A stretch of DNA of 64,000 bases from a bacterium (lineage in GTDB: Bacteria; Campylobacterota; Campylobacteria; Campylobacterales; Sulfurimonadaceae). The position numbers were made by a program, and so were the translations under genes. Positions 9,416 to 18,371 of this stretch are shown here, in pieces; the stretch's first letter is position 1; each line of letters opens with the position of its first letter. The notes under the pieces are model-generated. The model saw only the letters and a list, made by a program, of their open reading frames with translations, had not been told where the DNA came from and ran no database searches. The stretch lies in assembly GCA_018824305.1 (NCBI GenBank), contig JAHJGM010000011.1:105595-169594 (forward strand), written 5' to 3'.

Positions 9416-10021
9416 ATGAGAAATGATTTTGAAAAGGCGATACATTTTCGCCATGCATGTAAACTGTTTGACCACACAAAACAGATGAACACAGAGGACT
9501 TACATTTTATACTAGAAGCGGGACGTTTGAGCCCAAGCTCATTTGGAATGGAACAGTGGCAGTTTTTTGTCATCCGCGACAAAGAGATGCGCGAAGAGAT
9601 AAGAAAAGCGGCATGGAATCAACCGCAGATCACGACTGCTTCAGAACTTGTCGCCCTCACTTATAAAAAGAAAGTGCGCAGCAGCGACGCGTATATTCAA
9701 AACGAATTTGACAAATTTCACTATCCCGAGGGAGTACGCAATATGTATAAACAGTTTATCGACCCGCGAGACGATGCGACGCTAGAATGTTGGTCTGCAA
9801 GACAAGTCTACATCGCCGCGGCAAATATGATGACCGCCGCCGCATCTATCGGCATCGACTCATGTCCTATAGAAGGGTTTGATAAAGAGAGCGTAGAAAA
9901 GATCATGGGACTTGATACCGAGAACTACGCTCTGGCAATGCTCATTCCCTTTGGCTACCGTGTCAACGAACAACCGCCTCTTCATCGTTCGGAACTCTCC
10001 GAGATCGTCACTTACATGTAA
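9416..10021 (+). CDS. Nitroreductase-family NAD(P)H oxidoreductase
   Basis: FRHACKLFDHTKQMNTEDLHFILEAGRLSPSSFGMEQWQFFVI; stop codon lies inside a TTACATGTAA site. Confidence 0.88.
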   Translation: MRNDFEKAIHFRHACKLFDHTKQMNTEDLHFILEAGRLSPSSFGMEQWQFFVIRDKEMREEIRKAAWNQPQITTASELVALTYKKKVRSSDAYIQNEFDKFHYPEGVRNMYKQFIDPRDDATLECWSARQVYIAAANMMTAAASIGIDSCPIEGFDKESVEKIMGLDTENYALAMLIPFGYRVNEQPPLHRSELSEIVTYM

Positions 10022-10140
10022 GAAACATTTTTGGGCGATCTCCTCATCCGAATTCAAACCATCCGCCAAAGCATGTGCCAAAGCTTGGATATCGGGATGA
10101 GAGAAGTCTACAAGCTCACTTACTTGCAAAAACTCTTTCA
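10022..10140 (-). pseudogene. Transglutaminase-like protein, N-terminal fragment
   Basis: KEFLQVSELVDFSHPDIQALAHALADGLNSDEEIAQKCF, stops at TTACATGTAA; no remaining catalytic domain. Confidence 0.5.
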
Positions 10141-10521
10141 CTTCGCATAGTCCATTTTTATGCTTATATTTGCACCCATCGAATCAAAACCACCCGTAGG
10201 TTTAACATCTAGCAGTGTATGAAAGTCCATCCATTTTTTGCCGTCCGTGCTTGCCCAGTAATCGTACAGATACATATCTTGTTTAAAACTCACCATAACC
10301 GTTGATGATTCGGGATTGTCAAATGCATCACCCGTTGCTGAGAACTTCATAGGGAACTTGGTATTTGCAGGGATAAAAAGTATGAACTCTTTTGGAGGTT
10401 TAGCCGTGCTTCCTATTTTGACAAGAGGCGTGTGATCTATTAACGATGCTGAGGGCACATACACACATCCGGACAATATACTTGCAGCTGCAATAGCCGT
10501 GACCATTCCTGTATAACGCAT
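10138..10521 (-). CDS. Putative lipoprotein, hypothetical
   Basis: Signal peptide and lipobox: MVTAIAAASILSGC. Confidence 0.7.
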   Translation of the reverse strand: MRYTGMVTAIAAASILSGCVYVPSASLIDHTPLVKIGSTAKPPKEFILFIPANTKFPMKFSATGDAFDNPESSTVMVSFKQDMYLYDYWASTDGKKWMDFHTLLDVKPTGGFDSMGANISIKMDYAK

Positions 10522-10565
10522 GATCTCTCCTTTATATATCCTAGAATGCTTAATTATATTACAAT

Positions 10566-10733
10566 TTTGCGGTATTTAAAACCTTCTCTTTGCGTTCCTT
10601 CGTATAAGCCCACCAGACTTTCGGCTCGCCGCCGTTCATAAAGTCGGTGATGGACATAAAAACATCCAGCACGCCAAAGTCTGAATGTTCGGCATGTGGA
10701 AATCAACAAGCTCACTTTGTTTTAAAAACTTTT
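10566..10733 (-). pseudogene. Chimeric remnant: transglutaminase-type N-terminus fused to the C-terminus of a Cdd1-family (pathogenicity locus) protein
   Basis: FGVLDVFMSITDFMNGGEPKVWWAYTKERKEKVLNTAKL matches the C-terminus of the intact ORF 17483..17800. Confidence 0.6.
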
Positions 10734-11513
10734 TTATAACTCTATAATTCCCTCAAGATACTTCACAGCATCCCCAGCTATCTCCACCCGCGAGCCGTCC
10801 AGTTTACAAAAAACTTCTCCGCCTCTTTGTGAGACCTGTTTGGCTCTAAACTCATCTTTGTTCAGAGCCTTGCTCCAATACGGTACAAGCTGAGTAAATG
10901 CAGCGCCTGTGACGGGGTCTTCGTCAATACCGATTTTTGGAGCGAAAAAACGGCAGACGAAATCATACTCATTACTTTTAGCCGTGATGATAACGCCTCT
11001 GGCATCGATGTTTTTTAGCTTCTCAAAATTTGGTTTTGCATTTAAAACATCCTCCTCATTTTCAAAAACGAGCAGATAGTCCATCGACTTGTAACACTCT
11101 TTTGGCTGAACTTCAAACGCTTCACTTATGGCATGTGGAACTCCACATGCCATAATCTCCTGAACAGGAAAATCCATCACGAATTGATTGTGCTCTTTTT
11201 TTACACGCAACTCGCCACTTTTTGAGTCAAAAACAATCTCATCCTTTGGATAGTTTAAAATCTCAAACAAAACAAATGCACTTGCCAAAGTAGCATGTCC
11301 ACACATATCAACTTCTGCAATAGGCGTAAACCAGCGGATGTGATAATGCTCACCCTCTTTGACAAAAAACACCGTCTCAGAGAGATTATTTTCCATCGCT
11401 ATTTTTTGCATCAGCGCATCATCAAGCCACGCTTCCAACGGAATAACCGCCGCAGGATTTCCCTCAAACGCTTCTTTTGCAAATGCGTCTATTTGGTAGA
11501 TTTTTAGTTGCAT
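10734..11513 (-). CDS. PhzF-family isomerase
   Basis: YQIDAFAKEAFEGNPAAVIPLEAWLDDALMQKIAMENNLSETVFF; GIDEDPVTGAAFTQLVPYW. Confidence 0.92.
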   Translation of the reverse strand: MQLKIYQIDAFAKEAFEGNPAAVIPLEAWLDDALMQKIAMENNLSETVFFVKEGEHYHIRWFTPIAEVDMCGHATLASAFVLFEILNYPKDEIVFDSKSGELRVKKEHNQFVMDFPVQEIMACGVPHAISEAFEVQPKECYKSMDYLLVFENEEDVLNAKPNFEKLKNIDARGVIITAKSNEYDFVCRFFAPKIGIDEDPVTGAAFTQLVPYWSKALNKDEFRAKQVSQRGGEVFCKLDGSRVEIAGDAVKYLEGIIEL

Positions 11514-11633
11514 ACTATTTTCCTCTCTATAACTTTCTTATTTCCACATGTGCCATGAAAGAAATGCCCTTTGGGTGCCAATCAATGCACTCTTTTAGCA
11601 TCCACCAAGAACTCCATTCCGACTCTTCCGTAC

Positions 11634-12521
11634 TTATTCAAGCAATTTGCCTAATATATCTAATGGTTCTATACCTATCTTAGAAAAAGCGAACCATTTT
11701 TTGCCTAAATCTTTCAAACTTGCCCCTATATGATAAACTTCCATATTATCAACTATCATAAATCTATCGTGAGAGCTTTTGAAACTTTTAATTGTTATTG
11801 CTTTGTATTGGGAATTATACATTTGTAAATCTAATTTCAATTGTTTAGATACAGCATGAGTATAAATCGTTACATCGACATCTTGATTTTTACTAAAAAG
11901 TGTTAGCACGCTATCATCAATATAATTATCTATAAGTACAATCTTAGATTTTGCACCTCTTATCAAATCAGATATAAAGCTATAAGCATCAAACATCTGC
12001 CCATCGTAAAATATACCATAAGAGGGTTTTAGACTTTTTTGTTCTATAGCTTCAAATAGTTTTTCAAATTTTTCATCACTTTTAAGTTCATAACCTATTT
12101 GTCTTTTTTCAATCGTTTCTATTCTTTGAAAAAGGTCATAGTTTGATAAAAGAAACTTTCTCATATCTGCAAATGTTCTAATAATAGAGAGCGTTATATC
12201 TGTAGCAACTTTACTTTTTAGTATAGTTGCTAGCATGTAAATACCCTGTTCTGTAAATACTTTTGGATTCGTTCTTATTTTGGAGAAATTTGCGGTCGAA
12301 ATTTTCGACCGCAAATTATTAAACTCTTCATCTTCCAATTCAAAATAAAAATCATCTGGAAATTTATCTAGATTATTTTTTACAGCTTCGTTAATTCTTT
12401 TTGTTTCTACCTCATATAAAATTGCTAAATCCCTATCTAACATAACTTGCAAGCCACGGATAGTATATATTTTTGATTGTATATCTTGATTTTTTTCAAT
12501 CTGCTCTATGTTATTTTCCAT
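11634..12521 (-). CDS. ORF6N-domain DNA-binding protein with a PLD-like C-terminal region
   Basis: IYTIRGLQVMLDRDLAILYEVETKRINEAVKNN (ORF6N); KSSHDRFMIVDNMEVYHIGASLKDLGKKWFAFSKI. Confidence 0.8.
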   Translation of the reverse strand: MENNIEQIEKNQDIQSKIYTIRGLQVMLDRDLAILYEVETKRINEAVKNNLDKFPDDFYFELEDEEFNNLRSKISTANFSKIRTNPKVFTEQGIYMLATILKSKVATDITLSIIRTFADMRKFLLSNYDLFQRIETIEKRQIGYELKSDEKFEKLFEAIEQKSLKPSYGIFYDGQMFDAYSFISDLIRGAKSKIVLIDNYIDDSVLTLFSKNQDVDVTIYTHAVSKQLKLDLQMYNSQYKAITIKSFKSSHDRFMIVDNMEVYHIGASLKDLGKKWFAFSKIGIEPLDILGKLLE

Positions 12522-12725
12522 ATTGAAGCAACCTTTTTTTTATACATTTATGCTATCAAAATTATCTCTAGCTCTATAAATATATTGCAAATTGCGATTT
12601 TATTCTATACTTATTCTATACTTATTCTAGCAATCGGACGAGGGAAAATTGTGTTGCTCATAATGGAGTGTTTTTGTGATTCGCTTAGAGTTGAGAAATC
12701 TAAAATCATGTTTTTATCCTATATT

Positions 12726-13751
12726 TTATTTTCTAGTATTTTTTCGAATAGCTGTTAAAAATTGATAATACAAATACCCTAATAACACTTTATTTAAGAC
12801 TGCAATAATTGGCATTTTTTTCAAGCTTTCATCAAAATTTATAATTGAAAGATATTTAAATGTATTTTCCCATGTAATGTATAATCCCAACAAATAACTA
12901 GTCCCACTCCCAACAATAAATATCCAAATTAATGTTACAAGCCAATTTCTAGAATTATTTGAACTTAACCAATGAAAAAATAAAACTACTCCATCCAATA
13001 ACTTATTCGAAATAAATTTACAATCCAGAAAATCATCTTTCATCTTTTTCCATATATTTTTTCTATACTTCACTAATTCCAATGCTTGATATTCATTAGC
13101 TCCTATTATATTCCCAACTTTTTCCAATTGATATTTTATTATTCTATAAGTTTCTTGAGATGTATTCTCTATAGATTTTGTTCTACCTAATCCTTGATTA
13201 TTAAAGAAAGTCATTTCTTTTTCTAAATTTGCATAGCTTAATTCTATCCCTTCTTCAAAAGTAGTATCTCTAATATATAAATGTCCTATGAATGAAACAT
13301 ACTTAAAATTAACCATTGACTGAAAATCAACATTATCAATAGCAACATAAGATTGAAAATCAGTATTTTCACATTTAAAGTTTGTAATTGTACAATTTGA
13401 CATATCTAAGAAACCATCAAATATACAGTCATAAAATTCAAGATATTCAAAATTTTTTTTAAAGTATGTATCATCAGAAAATTTACAATCTATAAATTTG
13501 ATTTTTATAATATCTGTCATGATGATTTCTTGATCTATGCTATCTGGGTCAGTAAAAATTGACTTTTCCCATCGAGAACTTCCTTCTGAACAATTTATTT
13601 TATCTTCTTCAAATGATAATAATCCATTATTAAAATCAATTCCACTCAAGACTAATATTTCGTCACCATATTTTATTGTTTCTGAATCAGCTTGAAAAAT
13701 CTGCTTTTCTAAAGTACCACTAAATTGAATATATTCTTTCTTTACTTGCAT
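12726..13751 (-). CDS. Pentapeptide-repeat-like membrane protein
   Basis: FIDCKFSDDTYFKKNFEYLEFYDCIFDGFLDMSNCTITNFKCENTDF plus C-terminal TM helices. Confidence 0.65.
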   Translation of the reverse strand: MQVKKEYIQFSGTLEKQIFQADSETIKYGDEILVLSGIDFNNGLLSFEEDKINCSEGSSRWEKSIFTDPDSIDQEIIMTDIIKIKFIDCKFSDDTYFKKNFEYLEFYDCIFDGFLDMSNCTITNFKCENTDFQSYVAIDNVDFQSMVNFKYVSFIGHLYIRDTTFEEGIELSYANLEKEMTFFNNQGLGRTKSIENTSQETYRIIKYQLEKVGNIIGANEYQALELVKYRKNIWKKMKDDFLDCKFISNKLLDGVVLFFHWLSSNNSRNWLVTLIWIFIVGSGTSYLLGLYITWENTFKYLSIINFDESLKKMPIIAVLNKVLLGYLYYQFLTAIRKNTRK

Positions 13752-14191
13752 TTTTTCTCCTTCATCTCACTAACCAAACCCAACTCCAAAACCTTATCAC
13801 GGTCTTTAAAAATAGCCATCGCAGTGTTCATCTTATCAAACCCGAGTTTTGCATAAAACGGCTCTTTTCCTATGTTGGCATAGAGGATGATTTTATTGTG
13901 CTCTTTGCTAAACTCTACAAGTTTACTTACTATTGCTTTGCCGATTCCCTGCCCTTGATACTCTGGGTGTATCGCCACATCGGCGATGTATGAGACATCT
14001 AGACCATCTGCTAAAGCTCTGCCGACACCGACTATTTTTTCATCGTCATAGACAAAACACATATATCTGCTGTTTGTAAAAACTGTTTTTAAATCCTCTG
14101 CTTTTTTCTCTCCAAGTGGAGCTATTTTGTAGAGGTGTGAGAGCGCGTCCCAGTTTATGTTGTCTATCTCATATATCCATTTTAAATTCAT
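13742..14191 (-). CDS. GNAT-family N-acetyltransferase
   Basis: YIADVAIHPEYQGQGIGKAIVSKLVEFSKEH. Confidence 0.88.
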   Translation of the reverse strand: MNLKWIYEIDNINWDALSHLYKIAPLGEKKAEDLKTVFTNSRYMCFVYDDEKIVGVGRALADGLDVSYIADVAIHPEYQGQGIGKAIVSKLVEFSKEHNKIILYANIGKEPFYAKLGFDKMNTAMAIFKDRDKVLELGLVSEMKEKKCK

Positions 14192-14192
14192 T

Positions 14193-14365
14193 TTATCCTA
14201 CCAACTCTTTTTCTCTTTTAGGTAGTTTAGCATAGATGAGTTCATAGGAGTGGTCTATTAGTTCTTTTAAAAGTGTATCGTCCACATCACCGCCGATGGT
14301 TACGGTATTCCAATGTTTTTTGTTCATGTGGTAGCCGCCTTTTACGGACTCATGTAAAGAGCAGA
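14193..14365 (-). pseudogene. MmcQ/YjbR-family C-terminal fragment (copy A)
   Basis: ESVKGGYHMNKKHWNTVTIGGDVDDTLLKELIDHSYELIYAKLPK. Confidence 0.65.
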
Positions 14366-14491
14366 GTTCTAAGGCGTAATAAAGAAAAAGTGTGACTTTA
14401 ACTATATAGCTCTTCAAGATACAGTTCATAAATCAAATTTTCTATCTGCTGACGATACCATTCATACGGTTTTGCATTTGTAACCAAACTA

Positions 14492-14803
14492 CTAAGGTGT
14501 GAAAAACTCTATTTTGACACCGTCTAAAATATATTTGAGATGATAGTCATACAGATCACCACCTTCATTTAAAGCATAGTCTATTGCCGTAGTGCTATGA
14601 ACTATTTTTAGAGCACCAAAAGAGTGCATCATCTCTTCTATCGCATCTTTGCATAATTCCAACATCGCAAAATCCAAATCTTCAGAAAGACGATGATTTA
14701 TCAGATGAGAGAGTGCTGTACCTCCTACAAATCTAATGTCATATTTTTTAAAGAGTTCATGTTTTGCTAAAATATTTAAGACCTGTTTTGTTTTTTCTAA
14801 CAT
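14492..14803 (-). CDS. AbiEii/AbiGii-type nucleotidyltransferase, apparently truncated
   Basis: FVGGTALSHLINHRLSEDLDFAML; ends at ~103 aa. Confidence 0.65.
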   Translation of the reverse strand: MLEKTKQVLNILAKHELFKKYDIRFVGGTALSHLINHRLSEDLDFAMLELCKDAIEEMMHSFGALKIVHSTTAIDYALNEGGDLYDYHLKYILDGVKIEFFTP

Positions 14804-14804
14804 A

Positions 14805-15389
14805 CTATGCTCGTTTTTTCAAATAAGCTACATGTTTATTGAACTTTTTTAGTAGATCAATATTTTTCTCTTTTAACACATAAGGTTTTAAACGTTCTAT
14901 TCCAAAATAGCGTAAAAGTAATACTAATTTCTCATCCGTATAATGAGAGAGCATAATCGAAATAAATGTTGAAACCTCATAGACATGCCCATTTTCAACA
15001 CTATAAAATAGTTCATTACCAAATATTTCTTTATCGAGTGTTATCTGTTTTTGAGACGGTGCTACAATTGGTTTTGTCATACTGTTTTGTTTAGTGTTTC
15101 GTTCTGGTTTTGCACGCTCTTTGGCACTCTCAAACTCAAAACCGTCAAGAAATTTTTTATATTCTACACTCTTGTTTAGGGTGTTTAAAATAGAGAGGAA
15201 ATTTTCTAAAGAGATTTTTCCTTCTTGTTCAAAATGCCTATATGTCGCATATTTCAAACCAATCAAATCTGCAAACTCTTTTTGTGTCAGCCCGAGCGCA
15301 ATCCGTTCATTTCTTACAGATTTTTTACTCTGTTGTAATAATTCTTCTATTTTGTAAAGTAGAGCCATAATCTTAAAACTTCCTGCCAA
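14805..15389 (-). CDS. XRE-type HTH protein, antitoxin-like partner
   Basis: VRNERIALGLTQKEFADLIGLKYATYRHFEQEGKISLENFLSIL; 1-bp gap to the nucleotidyltransferase. Confidence 0.7.
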   Translation of the reverse strand: MAGSFKIMALLYKIEELLQQSKKSVRNERIALGLTQKEFADLIGLKYATYRHFEQEGKISLENFLSILNTLNKSVEYKKFLDGFEFESAKERAKPERNTKQNSMTKPIVAPSQKQITLDKEIFGNELFYSVENGHVYEVSTFISIMLSHYTDEKLVLLLRYFGIERLKPYVLKEKNIDLLKKFNKHVAYLKKRA

Positions 15390-15522
15390 TTATCTATATT
15401 TTGTTAATTATATATATTTTTAGGCAAAATAGCAAGCTATTTAATATCATTTTGTTAATTATAATCTGATTCTATCGTTGCTCTTGAGAATACACTTAGA
15501 AAATACACGTGAGCTTTAATCT

Positions 15523-15780
15523 TAATAAGCCATGATGAGCTCTTTTAAAAGTGTATCGTCCACATCACCGCCGATGGTTACGGTATTCCAATGTTTTTTG
15601 TTCATGTGGTAGCCGCCTTGTACAGACTCATACAGAGAGCGGAGTTCTAGGGCGTAGATGGGATTGTATTTGAGGTTGATGGAGAGAGGTTGCTTATCTG
15701 CGGTGAATGCAAATATTTTATTGGCAACACGATAAACTCTGACTATCTCATCAAACGGGTAGTCAAATGCCGCACCATTT
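15523..15780 (-). pseudogene. MmcQ/YjbR-family fragment (copy B)
   Basis: NGAAFDYPFDEIVRVYRVANKIFAFTADKQPLSINLKYNPIYALELRSLYESVQGGYHMNKKHWNTVTIGGDVDDTLLKELI then truncated. Confidence 0.65.
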
Positions 15781-16207
15781 AAAAAGTTATAACCTCCAAA
15801 TCTTCTTCTTTGAGATTATCTGCCAAACTCCAAAAAGTAGCGCTTGAGTTTGAGAGTCCTAAAAGAAAAAACTCTTCATCATCTGCTGAAAATCCTTTGA
15901 GGTATTCTCTTGTATCTATGAGGTGTTGTTTGATTTTTTTATCATTTAGTATTTCGAGCGTAGTTGAGATACGCAGCATCTTTGAGAAATCATGGCTGAG
16001 ATAACATAACTCGGCATGTTTATTTTTTACAATCTGTTTGCCTACATTTTTATTTGCCGAAGTCGTAAAGTAGATTTTTTGATCTATGATATTTGTCAAA
16101 AAACCTCTTACATGTGGAGTGTTTTCCTCGCTCATGCTACATGTAGCAAGTGTGCAAACAGGTTGACTCTGTACAAAACTTAAAATATCCTCGTAATTCA
16201 TAAACAT
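15779..16207 (-). CDS. Pyridoxamine 5'-phosphate oxidase-family protein
   Basis: VQSQPVCTLATCSMSEENTPHVRGFLTNIIDQKIYFTTSANKNVGKQIVKN. Confidence 0.8.
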   Translation of the reverse strand: MFMNYEDILSFVQSQPVCTLATCSMSEENTPHVRGFLTNIIDQKIYFTTSANKNVGKQIVKNKHAELCYLSHDFSKMLRISTTLEILNDKKIKQHLIDTREYLKGFSADDEEFFLLGLSNSSATFWSLADNLKEEDLEVITF

Positions 16208-16283
16208 CCTTTTTTGATGTTATGATATTTAAAACAGCACTTTTATAACTGTAACGATTCTCTTAAAAAATGTAAAAATCCGC

Positions 16284-16965
16284 TTATTTTATTCTTTGCA
16301 TGAACTCTTTTGGAGTTTCATTGAATGCGGCTTTAAAACTTTTTGCAAAGTATGATGGAGAGTTAAATCCACACTGTGCAGATACTTTCGTAACACTCAA
16401 CTTACCGCTGAGGAGCATCTTTTTTGCATTTTGAAGTCTTACATGTAACAAATACTGCACAGGAGTTATCTTCATGATCTGTGTGAAAAGTTTTGTAAAA
16501 TGGCTCTTAGAAAGATTGGCACTTTGTGCTATTTCTTCTAGCGATATATCTTTTTCGTAGTTGGCATTTATGAGCTTCACCGCTTCGTTTATACGCTGAT
16601 TTTGTGGCACCTCAAGAGTACTTTCTTGCTTTTTTTGCCCGACAATCGTTCTTATAATCTCATGCGTCAAAAGCATTGAGAGATTTTCTAACATGATATT
16701 TTTAAAGCCGTGAGTGTTTTGCGACTCTAAGATGAACTCTTTTACGAGCATATCGAGCTTTGCATCATTGAGATGAAGAGGGGTGAGAATGCTGCGGCGT
16801 TATGGCATACCCACAGTTCCCGCCCACAGGCAAGAACATAGCAAACCATTCATGCACAAAACAGTCTACAAAGGCAAGATTTTCCTCTGTAACGCTCTCT
16901 CCGACAAGGGATTTGATGATGCTAAGCTCTTGTACTCTCAACTATTTTCCTTTACTTCCAAACTA
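16284..16965 (-). pseudogene. AraC-family regulator with internal deletion and frameshift
   Basis: C-terminal double HTH intact (ORF 16284..16751); the N-terminal piece RVQELSIIKSLVGESVTEENLAFVDCFVHEWFAMFLPVGGNCGYAITPQHSHP is upstream in another frame. Confidence 0.6.
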
Positions 16966-17012
16966 TCTTTGTAGGGGTTACTTGTCGGTGTTTGTATTGA
17001 ACCGTTTTCATC

Positions 17013-17486
17013 TTAATCCTGTGTTGCTATATTTTCAAATTTTGCTTGTAGTAACTCTTGCAAATCTTTAGCAGAGAGTTCCACATCCAAGCCTCTTTTT
17101 CCAGCACTGACAAAGATCGTCTCAAACTCTTTGGCACTTTCATCGATGATGGTTTTAAGTCGCTTCTTCTGCCCGAGCGGGCTCACACCGCCAAGTATAT
17201 AACCTGTTATTTTTTCCACATCGTGCGTATCAGCCATCGCAGCTTTTTTGGCACCGACCGCTTTTGCCATAGACTTCATATTCAGCTTTGAAGAAACAGC
17301 AACGATGCCGACGATAAACTCGTTTTTATCGCTCACGACCACCAATGTTTTAAAAACTCTATCCTGCACAACTCCGAGTTTTTGCGCAGCTTCCTCTCCG
17401 TAAGAGTTACATGAGGCATCGTGCTCGTATTGGTGCAGTTTGTAAACGGTTTTAGTTTTTTTTAGGAGTTGAATGCAAGGTGTCAT
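17013..17486 (-). CDS. YbaK/EbsC-type aminoacyl-tRNA deacylase
   Basis: GEEAAQKLGVVQDRVFKTLVVV; MAKAVGAKKAAMAD; TGYILGGVSPLGQKKRL. Confidence 0.9.
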   Translation of the reverse strand: MTPCIQLLKKTKTVYKLHQYEHDASCNSYGEEAAQKLGVVQDRVFKTLVVVSDKNEFIVGIVAVSSKLNMKSMAKAVGAKKAAMADTHDVEKITGYILGGVSPLGQKKRLKTIIDESAKEFETIFVSAGKRGLDVELSAKDLQELLQAKFENIATQD

Positions 17487-17800
17487 GACTTGTTGCCTGT
17501 CAAATATCTTTTTTTTCGCTCTTGAGTATAATCCCACCAGACTTTTGGCTCACCGCCGTTCATAAAGTCGGTGATAGACATAAAAACATCAAGTACGCAT
17601 GGGTCTTGGCGTTTACCGCTTTTAACAATTAATGCCTTATAGAGTTCAAACGGGTCTTTGCCTTGAATATCATCGGGAGTATTTATGCCGATGAAACGCA
17701 GATCTTTTGCCATAGACACTCCGATGTTTGGCAGATCAGTCAATTTCACTACTTTCTCTCGTATCACTTTAGATGGATTCATCATTAAACCTTTACACAA
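17483..17800 (-). CDS. Cdd1-family / helix-hairpin-helix protein
   Basis: VKLTDLPNIGVSMAKDLRFIGINTPDDIQGKDPFELY. Confidence 0.8.
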   Translation of the reverse strand: MCKGLMMNPSKVIREKVVKLTDLPNIGVSMAKDLRFIGINTPDDIQGKDPFELYKALIVKSGKRQDPCVLDVFMSITDFMNGGEPKVWWDYTQERKKRYLTGNKS

Positions 17801-18358
17801 TTATTTACAAAAACAGCTGTTTTCATGGTCGTTTACCATACCGCATGCCTGCATAAAAGCATAGATGGTCGTTGAGCCGATGAACTTAAAACCCCGCTTT
17901 TTCAGCTCTTTTGTAATCTCATCTGAAATGTTCGTATGGCAAACTGCTGTCTTATAGTCTGGAACATCATTGATGATCTGTCTTCCTCCCACTTTTGACC
18001 AAAAGTAGTTGTCTATGGAACCGAACTCCTCTATTATGGTTTCAAAGCATTTAGCATTATTGATGATTGCTGCTATCTTTGGACGACTCTTTATCACCAA
18101 GCCGCTATCGACTATTTTGTCAATGTCAGCATCATCGTATTTGGCTACTCTTGCAATATCGAAACCTTCAAAAACTTCACGATAACCCTTTCTTTTTTTG
18201 AGTACCGTCAGCCAGCTAAGTCCTGCTGATTGCGTTTCCAAACTAAAAAGTTCAAACAATGCCTTGTCATCATGAATGGCTCTGCCCCACTCTTTATCGT
18301 GATATTCTACATAAACGGGATCGTCCAGTTTTACCCAGCCGCAACGCTGCTGATTCAT
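17801..18358 (-). CDS. tag: DNA-3-methyladenine glycosylase I
   Basis: RCGWVKLDDPVYVEYHDKEWGRAIHDDKALFELFSLETQSAGLSWLTVLKKR. Confidence 0.95.
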   Translation of the reverse strand: MNQQRCGWVKLDDPVYVEYHDKEWGRAIHDDKALFELFSLETQSAGLSWLTVLKKRKGYREVFEGFDIARVAKYDDADIDKIVDSGLVIKSRPKIAAIINNAKCFETIIEEFGSIDNYFWSKVGGRQIINDVPDYKTAVCHTNISDEITKELKKRGFKFIGSTTIYAFMQACGMVNDHENSCFCK

Positions 18359-18371
18359 TGATTTTTCCTCT

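Noticed and set aside
12600-12635. Short tandem repeat TCTATACTTAT x2
   Set aside because: Only two to three copies in AT-rich intergenic DNA; not informative.
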